Shown here: one piece after another, positions 53,829 to 61,787 of the stretch
Layout: each line of letters begins with the position of its first letter
Position numbering within the stretch: the stretch's first letter is position 1
Source of the DNA: Nitrospirales bacterium
Lineage (GTDB): Bacteria; Nitrospirota; Nitrospiria; Nitrospirales; UBA8639
Direction: 5' to 3'
Length of the DNA stretch: 64,000 bases
Assembly (NCBI GenBank): GCA_031315865.1
Contig: JALDRJ010000002.1
Span: 2,888,001 to 2,952,000 of the forward strand
Translations under genes and position numbers: made by a program
Notes under the pieces: model-generated
The model's database searches: none
The model's input: the letters and a program-made list of their open reading frames with translations, nothing else
What the model was told of the DNA's origin: nothing

Positions 53829-53857
53829 TTGACTTAAAGACATGAATAAATTACTAT
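53829..53857 (+). promoter_or_regulatory. Sigma-70 promoter for the porin-modABC genes
   Basis: TTGACT (53829-53834), a 17-base spacer and TACTAT (53852-53857). The spacing is ideal and both boxes match five of six bases or nearly so. The porin GTG starts 48 bases downstream of the -10 box. No ModE-type box was recognised nearby. Confidence 0.6.
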
Positions 53858-53905
53858 TCTGGGTCTGTGGATTTTGAATGTTTAGGGATGCCATGAAAGA
53901 GTCTT

Positions 53906-55408
53906 GTGAGACACAACGCCTTTAACGCCTGGATATTGGGGAGCGTCGCGTTATTCATTTTCGTGAATTTCAGCCCTCCCCGGTCTTGGGCTGCGGGTGA
54001 GACGTCTGAACACAAATTAATCGAATCGAATGCGTCAAATGACGAGATCAAGGAGGAGGGCAAGAAATTGCTGTCTTCCTCGAGTTCTGTGTTGGAAACT
54101 GCCGCTGATGCTGTGCTGATCCGTGAGAAAGAGTGGCGATGGAAGCGATATGTGAAGGAGGCGTTCAATTTACCGCAGTGGGTAGATATTGGCCTAGAGC
54201 ATCGAACGCGCTTTGAGGTCTATGACCACCCCTGGCGAACGAGTCAAGTATTGGGACGGACCGACCCTCAGGTGCAGCAACGCTCTCGTCTGCGATTGGG
54301 TCTGAACGGAAACGTATTCAAATTTCTCTTTGAGGGGCAGGATTCGCGGGTCTATCTGACGGACCCTGGTGACTTTGTTTCCACGGCGACGAAGAATGAA
54401 TGGGACATTTTGCAAGTTTTCGTGACGGCCAGCATCCGAAATGTCATGGGACTGGGACTTCGTACCGACCTCCATGTCGGGCGGCTTACGATGGATTTTG
54501 GCCGTCGTCGTTTGATCGCGCGAAACGATTTTCGAAATACCACGAACGCATTTGATGGCATTCATTGGCAACTGGCCCAGGGAACCACGTGGCGTGTTCG
54601 TGCCTTTCTCGTAGAACCGGTGTTACGGGATCAAGTCCAACTTGATGAACAATCAAAACGTAGTGTGTTTTGGGGGGTCTATGGTGAAACGAACCATCTG
54701 CCGTGGTTGCGCCTGAATGCGTATTACTTTGGCTTAAATGATCAACGTCGTGCAACCGTGAATGTGCAGAGAACGTTCTCCACCTTTGGGTTACGATTCT
54801 TTAAAGACCCTCAACCACGTCATATCGACTATGAAGTAGAAAGTGTCGTGCAGACAGGAAAAGCCGGCAATATCGATCACTTTGCGCATTTTCAACATAT
54901 AAACCTAGGGTATACATTCGATGTTCCGGGATCGCCGCAACTCCTGTTTCATTACGATTACGCCAGTGGTGATCGAAATGCCAATGACAGCCAAAACTCT
55001 ACGTTCGATACGCTATTCGGGTCCCGGCGTTTTGAATATATGCCCACGGGCAATTTCGGGCCGTTTTTCCGGACGAATATCAGCTCTCCTGGCTGGCGAG
55101 TGATCGTGAAACCGTCCAAGGACTGGACTCTGCAGGTGAAACAACGGTTCTGGTATCTTGCCACTTCTCGTGGAGCGTTTGGCGCGAGTGGATTACGCGA
55201 TGCGACAGGTGGATCAGGAAACAATCTTGGGCATGACATTGAATTACGGGCACAGTGGAAGATGAATGAGAATATCGAATTCGATGCGGGGTATGATCAT
55301 TGGTTCAAGGGCAGCTATTTCAAGCGTTTGCCGGCAAGCGCGGGCTTACCGCCCGGCGGTAGAAAAGATACGGATTATTTTTATATTCTGACGAAATTCA
55401 GGATGTAG
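53906..55408 (+). CDS. Outer-membrane porin of the alginate-export (AlgE) family
   Basis: A 500-residue beta-barrel protein. A signal peptide covers about residues 1-29 (ILGSVALFIFVNFSPPRSWA), then an acidic helical linker, then alternating strands with HRTRFEVYDHPWR, GRLTMDFGRRRLIARNDFRN, LNAYYFG and a final aromatic strand YFYILTKFRM. RNDFRNTTNAFDG is typical of the family. It is followed by modA after 31 bases, so it may let molybdate or a metal complex through the outer membrane. Other family members pass alginate or unrelated solutes. Confidence 0.8.
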   Translation: MRHNAFNAWILGSVALFIFVNFSPPRSWAAGETSEHKLIESNASNDEIKEEGKKLLSSSSSVLETAADAVLIREKEWRWKRYVKEAFNLPQWVDIGLEHRTRFEVYDHPWRTSQVLGRTDPQVQQRSRLRLGLNGNVFKFLFEGQDSRVYLTDPGDFVSTATKNEWDILQVFVTASIRNVMGLGLRTDLHVGRLTMDFGRRRLIARNDFRNTTNAFDGIHWQLAQGTTWRVRAFLVEPVLRDQVQLDEQSKRSVFWGVYGETNHLPWLRLNAYYFGLNDQRRATVNVQRTFSTFGLRFFKDPQPRHIDYEVESVVQTGKAGNIDHFAHFQHINLGYTFDVPGSPQLLFHYDYASGDRNANDSQNSTFDTLFGSRRFEYMPTGNFGPFFRTNISSPGWRVIVKPSKDWTLQVKQRFWYLATSRGAFGASGLRDATGGSGNNLGHDIELRAQWKMNENIEFDAGYDHWFKGSYFKRLPASAGLPPGGRKDTDYFYILTKFRM

Positions 55409-55439
55409 TCAGCCCTATCGAAACGGAGTAGGTGGATAC

Positions 55440-56234
55440 GTGAGTCAGGTGAGAAGCATCAAAAATTTTATCATTGGGGTTGCCGTCTATTTGTCACTGT
55501 TGGTTGGGGTAGGTGATGCCGCTGAAGTGAAGATTGCCGTGGCATCGAACTTTTTATCGACGATGCAGGAAATTGCGAGTCATTTTGAGCAGGAAAGCGG
55601 ACACGCAACCGTGGTCAGTTCGGGATCAAGTGGAAAACTCTACGCGCAGATCAAACACGGAGCGCCATTTGATGTGTTTTTTTCAGCTGATGTCCAACGT
55701 CCAAAGTTATTGGAGGAAGAAGGGCTCGCTGTTTTGGGAAGTCGATTGACCTATGCTGTGGGACGCCTCACGCTGTGGAGCGCTGACTCTGAACTGGTTC
55801 GAGGGCAGGGAGACGCCATATTGTCCATGGGTGGTTTTGAGTATCTGGCTATTGCCAACCCCAAGACAGCTCCCTATGGGACCGCTGCGCAACATGTTCT
55901 TGAAAAGCTGGGATTGTGGCAGAAGATACAGCGTCGGATCGTTCAGGGCGAGAATATTGGACAGACCTTCCAGTTTGTCTATTCCGGGAATGCTCAACTC
56001 GGGTTTGTGGCGTTGTCACAAGTGTTGGATCGAAAGATCATTGGGGTAGGAAGCCGTTGGGATGTGCCCATGGAGTTGTATCCCCCGCTCGAACAGCAGG
56101 CTGTTCTTCTGGTTAAAGGCCAACACAACAAAGCCGCGAAGGATTTTTTCGATTATGTTAAGGACGACAAGGCTCAGAAGATCATTGAACGTTCTGGCTA
56201 TGGAATAAGAGAAAGACAACAGGCAGAACGATAA
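55440..56234 (+). CDS. modA: Molybdate ABC transporter substrate-binding protein
   Basis: Periplasmic binding protein of 264 residues with a signal peptide (residues 1-28, to DAAE). It has VKIAVASNFLSTMQEIASHF, then VVSSGSSGKLYAQIKHGAPF, the ModA pattern with Ser ligands, and SADVQRPKLLEEEG. The later ENIGQTFQFVYSGNAQLGFV is also of ModA form. The start is GTG 55440 with GGAG upstream. modB follows after 40 bases. Confidence 0.93.
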   Translation: MSQVRSIKNFIIGVAVYLSLLVGVGDAAEVKIAVASNFLSTMQEIASHFEQESGHATVVSSGSSGKLYAQIKHGAPFDVFFSADVQRPKLLEEEGLAVLGSRLTYAVGRLTLWSADSELVRGQGDAILSMGGFEYLAIANPKTAPYGTAAQHVLEKLGLWQKIQRRIVQGENIGQTFQFVYSGNAQLGFVALSQVLDRKIIGVGSRWDVPMELYPPLEQQAVLLVKGQHNKAAKDFFDYVKDDKAQKIIERSGYGIRERQQAER

Positions 56235-56274
56235 ATCCAACTGGCCTATTCGGTGAAATGAGAGAGCGATAAAT

Positions 56275-56952
56275 ATGCCTGAAATGGATTGGGGGCCGTT
56301 ATGGTTAACCATGCAATTGGCGGCGGTGACGGTCGTGGTGTTGCTGATCGTCGGCACGCCCTTGGCTTGGTGGTTAGCCTTTACGCGCTCCCGAGCGAGG
56401 ACGTTGATCGAAGCCGTGGTGGCCCTGCCGATCGTGCTCCCTCCTACTGTACTGGGCTTCTATCTCTTGGTCGCGCTCGGACCAAATGGGCCAATTGGGG
56501 GGACGTGGAAGGATCTTACTGGCTCAGCCCTCTCCTTTACGTTTACAGGATTGGTGATTGCTTCGGCATTCTATTCGCTTCCTTTTGTCGTGCAGCCCTT
56601 GCATGGGGCATTTGAAGCGGTTGGGAAAAAGCCTTTGGAGGCGGCTTGGGCATTAGGTGCTTCCAAGTTCGATGCGTTTCTAACCGTCGCATCCCCTATG
56701 GCCATTCGAGGGTACTTAACCGCGATCGTGCTGGGATTCGCTCATACCCTCGGTGAGTTCGGAGTCGTTCTCATGGTCGGTGGCAATATCCCCGGTGTGA
56801 CGAAAGTGCTCTCCATCGCCATTTACGATCATGTCGAAGTGCTGGAATATTCCCAAGCCCACTTTCTTTCCGGCTTTCTGCTGATCTTTAGCTTTCTGAT
56901 CCTCTTGATCGTCTACACGGTCAACCGGCGCCTTCCGATTCATGTCTCATGA
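56275..56952 (+). CDS. modB: Molybdate ABC transporter permease
   Basis: A 225-residue inner-membrane permease with five or six hydrophobic segments. The EAA-type loop is EAAWALGASKFDAFLTVASP and GFAHTLGEFGVVLMVGGNIP matches ModB of the molybdate/tungstate class. The AGGTGAA-like site is weak; ATG 56275 lies 40 bases after the modA stop. The ATGA overlap with modC marks translational coupling. Confidence 0.93.
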   Translation: MPEMDWGPLWLTMQLAAVTVVVLLIVGTPLAWWLAFTRSRARTLIEAVVALPIVLPPTVLGFYLLVALGPNGPIGGTWKDLTGSALSFTFTGLVIASAFYSLPFVVQPLHGAFEAVGKKPLEAAWALGASKFDAFLTVASPMAIRGYLTAIVLGFAHTLGEFGVVLMVGGNIPGVTKVLSIAIYDHVEVLEYSQAHFLSGFLLIFSFLILLIVYTVNRRLPIHVS

Positions 56953-58043
56953 ATACACTCGCGGCTCAGTTCGATGTGCAGTATCCCGATTTCCAGTTTG
57001 TGATCGACGTAACCCTTCCTTTACGAGGGGTGACCGTGGTGTTTGGTCCATCCGGATGTGGAAAGACCACGTTTTTGCGTTGTCTGGCGGGTCTTGAGCG
57101 ATCTCCAAACGGCGTGCTTCGTGTTGGCCGTGCCACATGGCAGGATGAAGCCGAGGGAGTTTTCCTCCCCATTTCGAAACGTCCTCTTGGCTATGTCTTT
57201 CAGGAACCTCGATTGTTCCCGCACCTGAGTGTTCGCTCCAATCTGGCGTATGGTCTTAAGCGGACAGAAAAAGAAAAACAGAATATTTCGTTCGAGAAGA
57301 TTATCGCTCTTCTGGACTTGCAGGCTCTTCTGGATCGGAGACCGCATGGACTCTCGGGTGGAGAGCAACAGCGTGTGGCGATCGGGCGAGCTTTACTCAC
57401 GAGTCCGGAACTCCTGTTAATGGACGAACCACTGAGTTCGCTCGACGTACGACGTAAGCGGGAAATCTTGCCGTTCATCCATCGGCTCGATGCGGAACTC
57501 CATATTCCGATCATCTATGTGACCCATTCTCTTCAAGAGGTGTTGCAGTTGGCTACGACTCTTGTGATGTTGAAAGATGGGCGAGTGGCGGGCATTGGCC
57601 CTTTGCGTGAGGTGTTTTCGCAGCTCGATTCGAGAAGTTTCCTGGAAGAAAGTCACATTGGCGCGGTGATCGATGCCAAGGTTGACAGTCATGATACGGA
57701 ATTCGGATTGACGAAACTTACGTTTGGCGGTCGCCACCTCTATGTTCCTCGGCAAGATCAACCCATAGGGCAAGGGGTGCGAGTTCAGATTCTTTCACGG
57801 GATGTGAGTATCGTCACCAGTCCTCCGGCATTTCAAAGTAGCGTGCTGAATATTCTTGAAGCGACGGTGCTCGATGTCGGTACGTTGGATCCTCAGCATC
57901 CATTTGTCGATATTAAATTAGACATTGGCTGGCCCCTCCTTGCGACGATTACCCGAAAATCATTGACTATCCTCAACCTAAAACCTGGACAACGGGTCTA
58001 TGCGCAGATCAAAGCGGTCGCCTTCAGCCAAGACCGTAGTTAG
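56949..58043 (+). CDS. modC: Molybdate ABC transporter ATP-binding protein
   Basis: A 364-residue ATPase. Walker A is VVFGPSGCGKTTFLRC, the signature LSGGEQQRVAIGRALL, and Walker B LLLMDEPLSSLD. From about residue 290 there is a molybdate-binding TOBE domain (NILEATVLDVGTL onward), the usual end of ModC. Its product energises import through ModB. It is the last clear gene of the operon; inverted repeats follow it at 58100-58156. Confidence 0.95.
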   Translation: MNTLAAQFDVQYPDFQFVIDVTLPLRGVTVVFGPSGCGKTTFLRCLAGLERSPNGVLRVGRATWQDEAEGVFLPISKRPLGYVFQEPRLFPHLSVRSNLAYGLKRTEKEKQNISFEKIIALLDLQALLDRRPHGLSGGEQQRVAIGRALLTSPELLLMDEPLSSLDVRRKREILPFIHRLDAELHIPIIYVTHSLQEVLQLATTLVMLKDGRVAGIGPLREVFSQLDSRSFLEESHIGAVIDAKVDSHDTEFGLTKLTFGGRHLYVPRQDQPIGQGVRVQILSRDVSIVTSPPAFQSSVLNILEATVLDVGTLDPQHPFVDIKLDIGWPLLATITRKSLTILNLKPGQRVYAQIKAVAFSQDRS

Positions 58044-58099
58044 TAGCCTGCAGTCTGTAATTAGCGTATTCATGAGTTTCGTCTGTGCCGCAGTTTTTT

Positions 58100-58156
58100 C
58101 TAGAAACTAGTTAAATAGTTTCTAGTTTGCCTCACCAGTGAATGTTCACTTCACTG
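58100..58156. repeat. Two consecutive inverted repeats after modC
   Basis: CTAGAAACTA (58100-58109) and TAGTTTCTAG (58116-58125) form a perfect 10-base stem with a 6-base loop. CAGTGAA (58136-58142) and TTCACTG (58150-58156) form a 7-base stem with a 7-base loop, followed by AAAAA. Neither is followed by a T tract on plus; the first is preceded by six T, which would serve a minus transcript only weakly. They could be a weak terminator or protein-binding sites. Confidence 0.45.
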
Positions 58157-58222
58157 AAAAACCGTTCAAAAAATTATTCGGTTCTTGATTTTAGTTAAAA
58201 GCAAGATAGACTAAATGAGAGG

Positions 58223-58933
58223 GTGAGTAATACTTCGGCAAACCGTATGCAATCGAACCCTATAAGCATGAGAACTATAAATATTAAATTTTTTATAGTA
58301 ATGACGATTGCGTTTTTGCTTAATGCGTGCGCATCTCTCTTGGTCAAGCACGATTATAACTCGTCAGAATCGATAAGAGAAAATCAATACACCCGATATG
58401 CTTCTACAAAAGGCGTTGTATTACTTGCAGCTAGTTGGAGTCGAGTGTGGGGATGTGGAGGGTTTGAAAACGCTGAACTGCGAAGTATTGGCTTTGATCG
58501 TTTAGTAGAGCCTCAGGGGAAGGACAACCCCCCGGAATTTGTAATTAATGGCACAGCTGATATATCAGGTTTTATCAATTATGCGTTCCTCTTAGACCCG
58601 GGCACATATGCAATCAGCCACGTGAATGTGAAAGTTGCCAAATCCATTGTTAATGTGGGTTATTTAAAGGCATCTCGACGTGAATTATTTGATTCTGATG
58701 TTCCCAAAGGTGGTACTTTCGAAATTAGACCGGGCGAAGTCGTATACATCGGTCACTTTGGACTTGATTGTGCAAATCAACCGATGCTCTGGCGTTTCTA
58801 CCTAGAAGATAAGAAGGACTTTGAAGCCTACGTGAGCAGTTACAAAACTCATTACCCATATTTGGCATTAGATGCCGTGCAGTATCGTCTTTTTAAAACC
58901 CAAATGTTTGGTACCGACTTTAGCTTGAATTGA
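58223..58933 (+). CDS. Putative lipoprotein, AT-rich gene
   Basis: The product has a lipoprotein signal, FFIVMTIAFLLNACASLL, with lipobox Leu-Asn-Ala-Cys; ATG 58268 (MRTINIKF) is the most natural start, though GTG 58223 and ATG 58247 are in frame. The mature part, with YTRYASTKGVVLLAAS and FEIRPGEVVYIGHFGLDC, is unfamiliar. It is visibly richer in A and T (ATA, AAT, TTA codons) than modABC, suggesting acquisition from elsewhere. A possible promoter is TTGATT 58185-58190, 16 bases, TAGACT 58207-58212. Confidence 0.65.
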   Translation: MSNTSANRMQSNPISMRTINIKFFIVMTIAFLLNACASLLVKHDYNSSESIRENQYTRYASTKGVVLLAASWSRVWGCGGFENAELRSIGFDRLVEPQGKDNPPEFVINGTADISGFINYAFLLDPGTYAISHVNVKVAKSIVNVGYLKASRRELFDSDVPKGGTFEIRPGEVVYIGHFGLDCANQPMLWRFYLEDKKDFEAYVSSYKTHYPYLALDAVQYRLFKTQMFGTDFSLN

Positions 58934-58975
58934 CCAGCTAAGGATAAGTAGTTAGTGGTCTTTTTGATCATGCGG

Positions 58976-60184
58976 TTACCACTTGAGGGATTTGCCGATT
59001 TCAGAGAGATCATACCCACCGATAGCTTGTAGCTCTTGTCGAAACGGCCGGCTGACCATCGCATCGAACAATCGATCGATCATGGGGTGTGACGCCAGAA
59101 TATCTTTTCTCAGGATCAGATCGTACTGTTCCTCGCGTAACGGGATAAAGTCGAGCCCGACATATCGGGCCACGGATTCCACGCCGACACCAACATCAGC
59201 CACGCCATCGCGAATGAGATGGGCGACCTCCAGATGTGAGGCCGCTTCCTTTTCGTAGCCTTTCACGCATTGACTCAGTACTCCGGATTTCTTGAGAAGC
59301 GAGTCGAGCAAGAATCTCGCACCCGATCCGACTTCCCGGTTGACGAGATGGATGCCGCGTTTGGATAAATCCTCCCCACTGCGGATATGCTTGGGATTTC
59401 CTCGCCGCAGGAAAAGACCTTGTACCCACGAAGCAAATCGGATACCGAGAAAATCTTTTCCCCGTACATGTTGCTTGAGGTATGGAATATTACTTTCCCC
59501 GGTTCGTGAATCCACCAGGTGCACTCCCGCCATATGTACTTCTCCCTGTAAGAGTGCGTTCAGAGCGTGCGTACTACCCATCGTCCAATTGGTGACGCCA
59601 GCCAAGGCGTGTTGATGCCGAATATGCTCACCGGCTAAAAACAAAGATGGGTCGCATCCGGCAATCACGATCTGGTGTTGGATTTCTTTCCGGGCATGAA
59701 GAAGATTGACCTGAACTGTAGGCGGCTTACGACTATGTTTTTTGTGAAGAGGGCTAGTGACGATTCCATCGGCGGGCATGACGAAATTCAGCAAATCTCC
59801 GAGTTGGGATATGGGTCTGGCGATTACGCGATGGCCTACCTGGGAGATTTTGACGCGCAGAGGTTGGTCATGATCGGGAGCTGCTCCCAATAATTCCGCT
59901 TCAATGGTTTCATCCATAGGCGAAAGACAAAACAGATCTTCTACTTTGCATTCCAGTATTCGGGCCAGTCGTAGGGAAATGGCCGTGCTTGGGAGATATT
60001 GATTACTCTCGATTGCATACATGGCCTGACGGGTGAGCCTCACTTTGCAGGCCAATTCCGCTTGCGTCATCCCCATGGCTTTTCGCATAGATCGAACGTT
60101 ATTCCTGATAGGCTCTTCTGCAGGAAGGATCGATTTGGTTTTAGAAGGCTTCTGCTCTGATCGTTTTTTTGTCATCTCTTCCAT
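58976..60184 (-). CDS. HTH (XRE) regulator with PBP-like substrate-binding domain
   Basis: A 402-residue regulator. A helix-turn-helix of XRE type occupies residues 27-80 (NNVRSMRKAMGMTQAELACK, TRQAMYAIESNQYLPS). From about residue 160 there is a periplasmic-binding-protein-like domain (IVIAGCDPSLFLAGEHI, GVHLVDSRTGESN, GIHLVNREVGSGARFLLD). Proteins with this pair are often found near molybdate or tungstate transporters and probably sense the oxyanion or cofactor. ATG 60184 is chosen; TTG 60193 and ATG 60175 are possible. It converges on the AT-rich lipoprotein gene. Confidence 0.85.
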   Translation of the reverse strand: MEEMTKKRSEQKPSKTKSILPAEEPIRNNVRSMRKAMGMTQAELACKVRLTRQAMYAIESNQYLPSTAISLRLARILECKVEDLFCLSPMDETIEAELLGAAPDHDQPLRVKISQVGHRVIARPISQLGDLLNFVMPADGIVTSPLHKKHSRKPPTVQVNLLHARKEIQHQIVIAGCDPSLFLAGEHIRHQHALAGVTNWTMGSTHALNALLQGEVHMAGVHLVDSRTGESNIPYLKQHVRGKDFLGIRFASWVQGLFLRRGNPKHIRSGEDLSKRGIHLVNREVGSGARFLLDSLLKKSGVLSQCVKGYEKEAASHLEVAHLIRDGVADVGVGVESVARYVGLDFIPLREEQYDLILRKDILASHPMIDRLFDAMVSRPFRQELQAIGGYDLSEIGKSLKW

Positions 60185-60193
60185 GCTACCCAA

Positions 60194-60371
60194 CTACTAA
60201 TCCGCTGAGCAATTATATGACAACCATACCTTGGATCAATCACGCATGCGACGATCCGTGTTTGTTGGTCGGCGGTGGCTTCTTCAGTGTCAGTGGGTTG
60301 ATCGTGCGAGCGATCATCGTGTCTGCTGGAACCTGGCTGAGGTCATGTGAGTTAAGGAACTGACCTGTCAT
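60194..60371 (+). repeat. Degenerate two-copy repeat, copy B
   Basis: This copy is continuous and lacks the 205-base insert of copy A (16232-16607). Shared blocks include AATCCGCTGAG, ATGACAACCATACC, TGTTGGTCGG and TCGTGTCTGCTGGAACC. The minus strand begins ATG at 60371 and reads MTGQFLNSHDLSQVPADT; copy A reads MTGLFVHSTNLSPVPADT. The stretch between 60372 and 60497 shows nothing recognisable. Confidence 0.75.
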
Positions 60372-60497
60372 AGGTCAGCGGATTAGTATCTTGAAGAACG
60401 TATGGTGAGATTCCAGATCCGATGATAAATGCTCCAGGACGAACGTCGAGCAAACGGGATGGATCAGGTGAAGGTATTGAAAAAATAAAAAATCCCA

Positions 60498-61049
60498 TCA
60501 TGGTGAAATCCGCTCAGTGAAGCTCTGCCAAATGTGTGACAATTTTACTCGAGCGGCAAACAGGGCAATGGTGTCCAGATCTTCCTGGCTTGGTTGACGA
60601 GCGCGAATAATCTGTTGTGCATCAAGAAGATCTTGTGGCCCGCCGGCATACAGTTTTAAAAGCGTCAAGACTTGCCAGGATATAACGGGAACGGTGTTGT
60701 CGAGGATGGATAATTCGACGACGTTGGCAACAATGATTCGAGTCCATTCAGTCGGTAATAGGATCAACTGAATGGGAATCGTGAGGCCTTTTGTGGCGTA
60801 TCCCAGGTGATAGACCCCCCGGAGTGGATCGTCAGAATCACCAATGTGAAACTCCGCATTGAGGTAGAGAGAAAGGGCGGTTGGGCTCGCTGTCCCTAAC
60901 GCTACGGCGAAGTCGACATCATGAGTGGCACGGGGAATTCCCCAGGCAGAGACGGCGAACCCTCCAATCAGGGCATACTGCTCCACAAGTCCTTGGGCTT
61001 TGGCCTCATCCAGACGACGAGCTATAAATGTTAGAGCTTCTTGGAACAC
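60498..61049 (-). CDS. Nucleotidyltransferase (AbiEii/MNT-type), possible toxin
   Basis: A 183-residue protein. YALIGGFAVSAWGIPRATHD (residues 25-44) followed by VDFAV gives the Gly-Gly and the Asp44-x-Asp46 metal pair of minimal nucleotidyltransferases. A shorter helical tail follows. Proteins of this group include AbiEii and type IV or VII toxins and also modification enzymes. Its start lies inside the end of the small gene at 61031-61213, with 19 bases shared, as in many toxin-antitoxin operons. Confidence 0.75.
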   Translation of the reverse strand: MFQEALTFIARRLDEAKAQGLVEQYALIGGFAVSAWGIPRATHDVDFAVALGTASPTALSLYLNAEFHIGDSDDPLRGVYHLGYATKGLTIPIQLILLPTEWTRIIVANVVELSILDNTVPVISWQVLTLLKLYAGGPQDLLDAQQIIRARQPSQEDLDTIALFAARVKLSHIWQSFTERISP

Positions 61050-61213
61050 GTGCGCTGTAACTCAAGACAGGCATCCGAGAGTTCAAGAGCCAGGAGCAAC
61101 CGGGCTTCAGCTGGGAGACGCTGAGCGTTCGACAGTTTTTCTTGAGTCAGACGTTCCCCAAGGTGGCTAGGGCGGCGGCCTGAGGGAGCTTGAGAGGAAT
61201 GCTCTGTGGACAT
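61031..61213 (-). CDS. Small protein, possible antitoxin
   Basis: A 60-residue product (SNAQRLPAEARLLLALELSD, then ACLELQRTCSKKL) with an unstructured start and an amphipathic helical end. It is the first gene of a two-gene unit with the nucleotidyltransferase. Antitoxin role is inferred only from position, size and overlap; no DNA-binding motif is seen. Confidence 0.5.
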   Translation of the reverse strand: MSTEHSSQAPSGRRPSHLGERLTQEKLSNAQRLPAEARLLLALELSDACLELQRTCSKKL

Positions 61214-61787
61214 AGCCGCATTGTACCTGTGTGTCGTTGGATTGGAAAGATGGCGTCGTGCTCACAAAGAGGTGGTCCTCCCCTGATTTGGAGAACACAT
61301 TTAACAAGGGCCAGAACGGGCAGGTGAATGTCATGCTTGTGTAGAGATGATATTCGGAAACGTTCAAAGGCGAAGCCGTTGAGTGGTTGTAGCTGAGTCA
61401 GCTTGATTTTCTGCCGAATCGAGATGAATAGGACGAGATCGGTGCCATCCTAACGCGAGTCGACTTGGCTAGGGAGTATCATCTGGGTATGATTCGATAA
61501 CCTCGCAATTCTCTATTATTTCCAGTACTTCCTTCTTCGGAAGTTTTTCGTTAAAACATCCATTTCACAGCGTGAATACGAAAGACGAGTTTATCGGGTT
61601 CGCAAGTCATTAGATCTCAATGTCGGTATTTTGTAATGATATAGATTACTCTTTCTTAAGTAAGGCTATCTAAATATGTCTGGAAAAGTATAGGCGTAGA
61701 TCGTAAGAAAGGGCCATGGTCTAGTTTTTGTTGCGTTAAATTGAGAGCTTTACCTCTTTGGCTGCAAGGGCTACGATGTCATTAATC
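61214..61787. other. Intergenic, 570 bases, no gene
   Basis: The region is AT-rich from about 61490. No open frame with protein-like sequence was found. A terminator-like hairpin is listed separately. It separates two divergent units, so promoters for the antitoxin-like gene and for lhr are expected here, but none was clear. Confidence 0.4.
61527..61548 (+). terminator. Rho-independent terminator without an obvious gene
   Basis: ACTTCC (61527-61532) pairs with GGAAGT (61539-61544) around a six-base loop, and is followed by TTTTT. It is oriented for a plus-strand transcript, but no plus-strand gene lies within 300 bases upstream. Confidence 0.45.

Noticed and set aside
60169-60363. Plus-strand open frame of 64 codons over repeat copy B
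   Set aside because: The same strand is not open in copy A; the peptide similarity between copies is on the minus strand.
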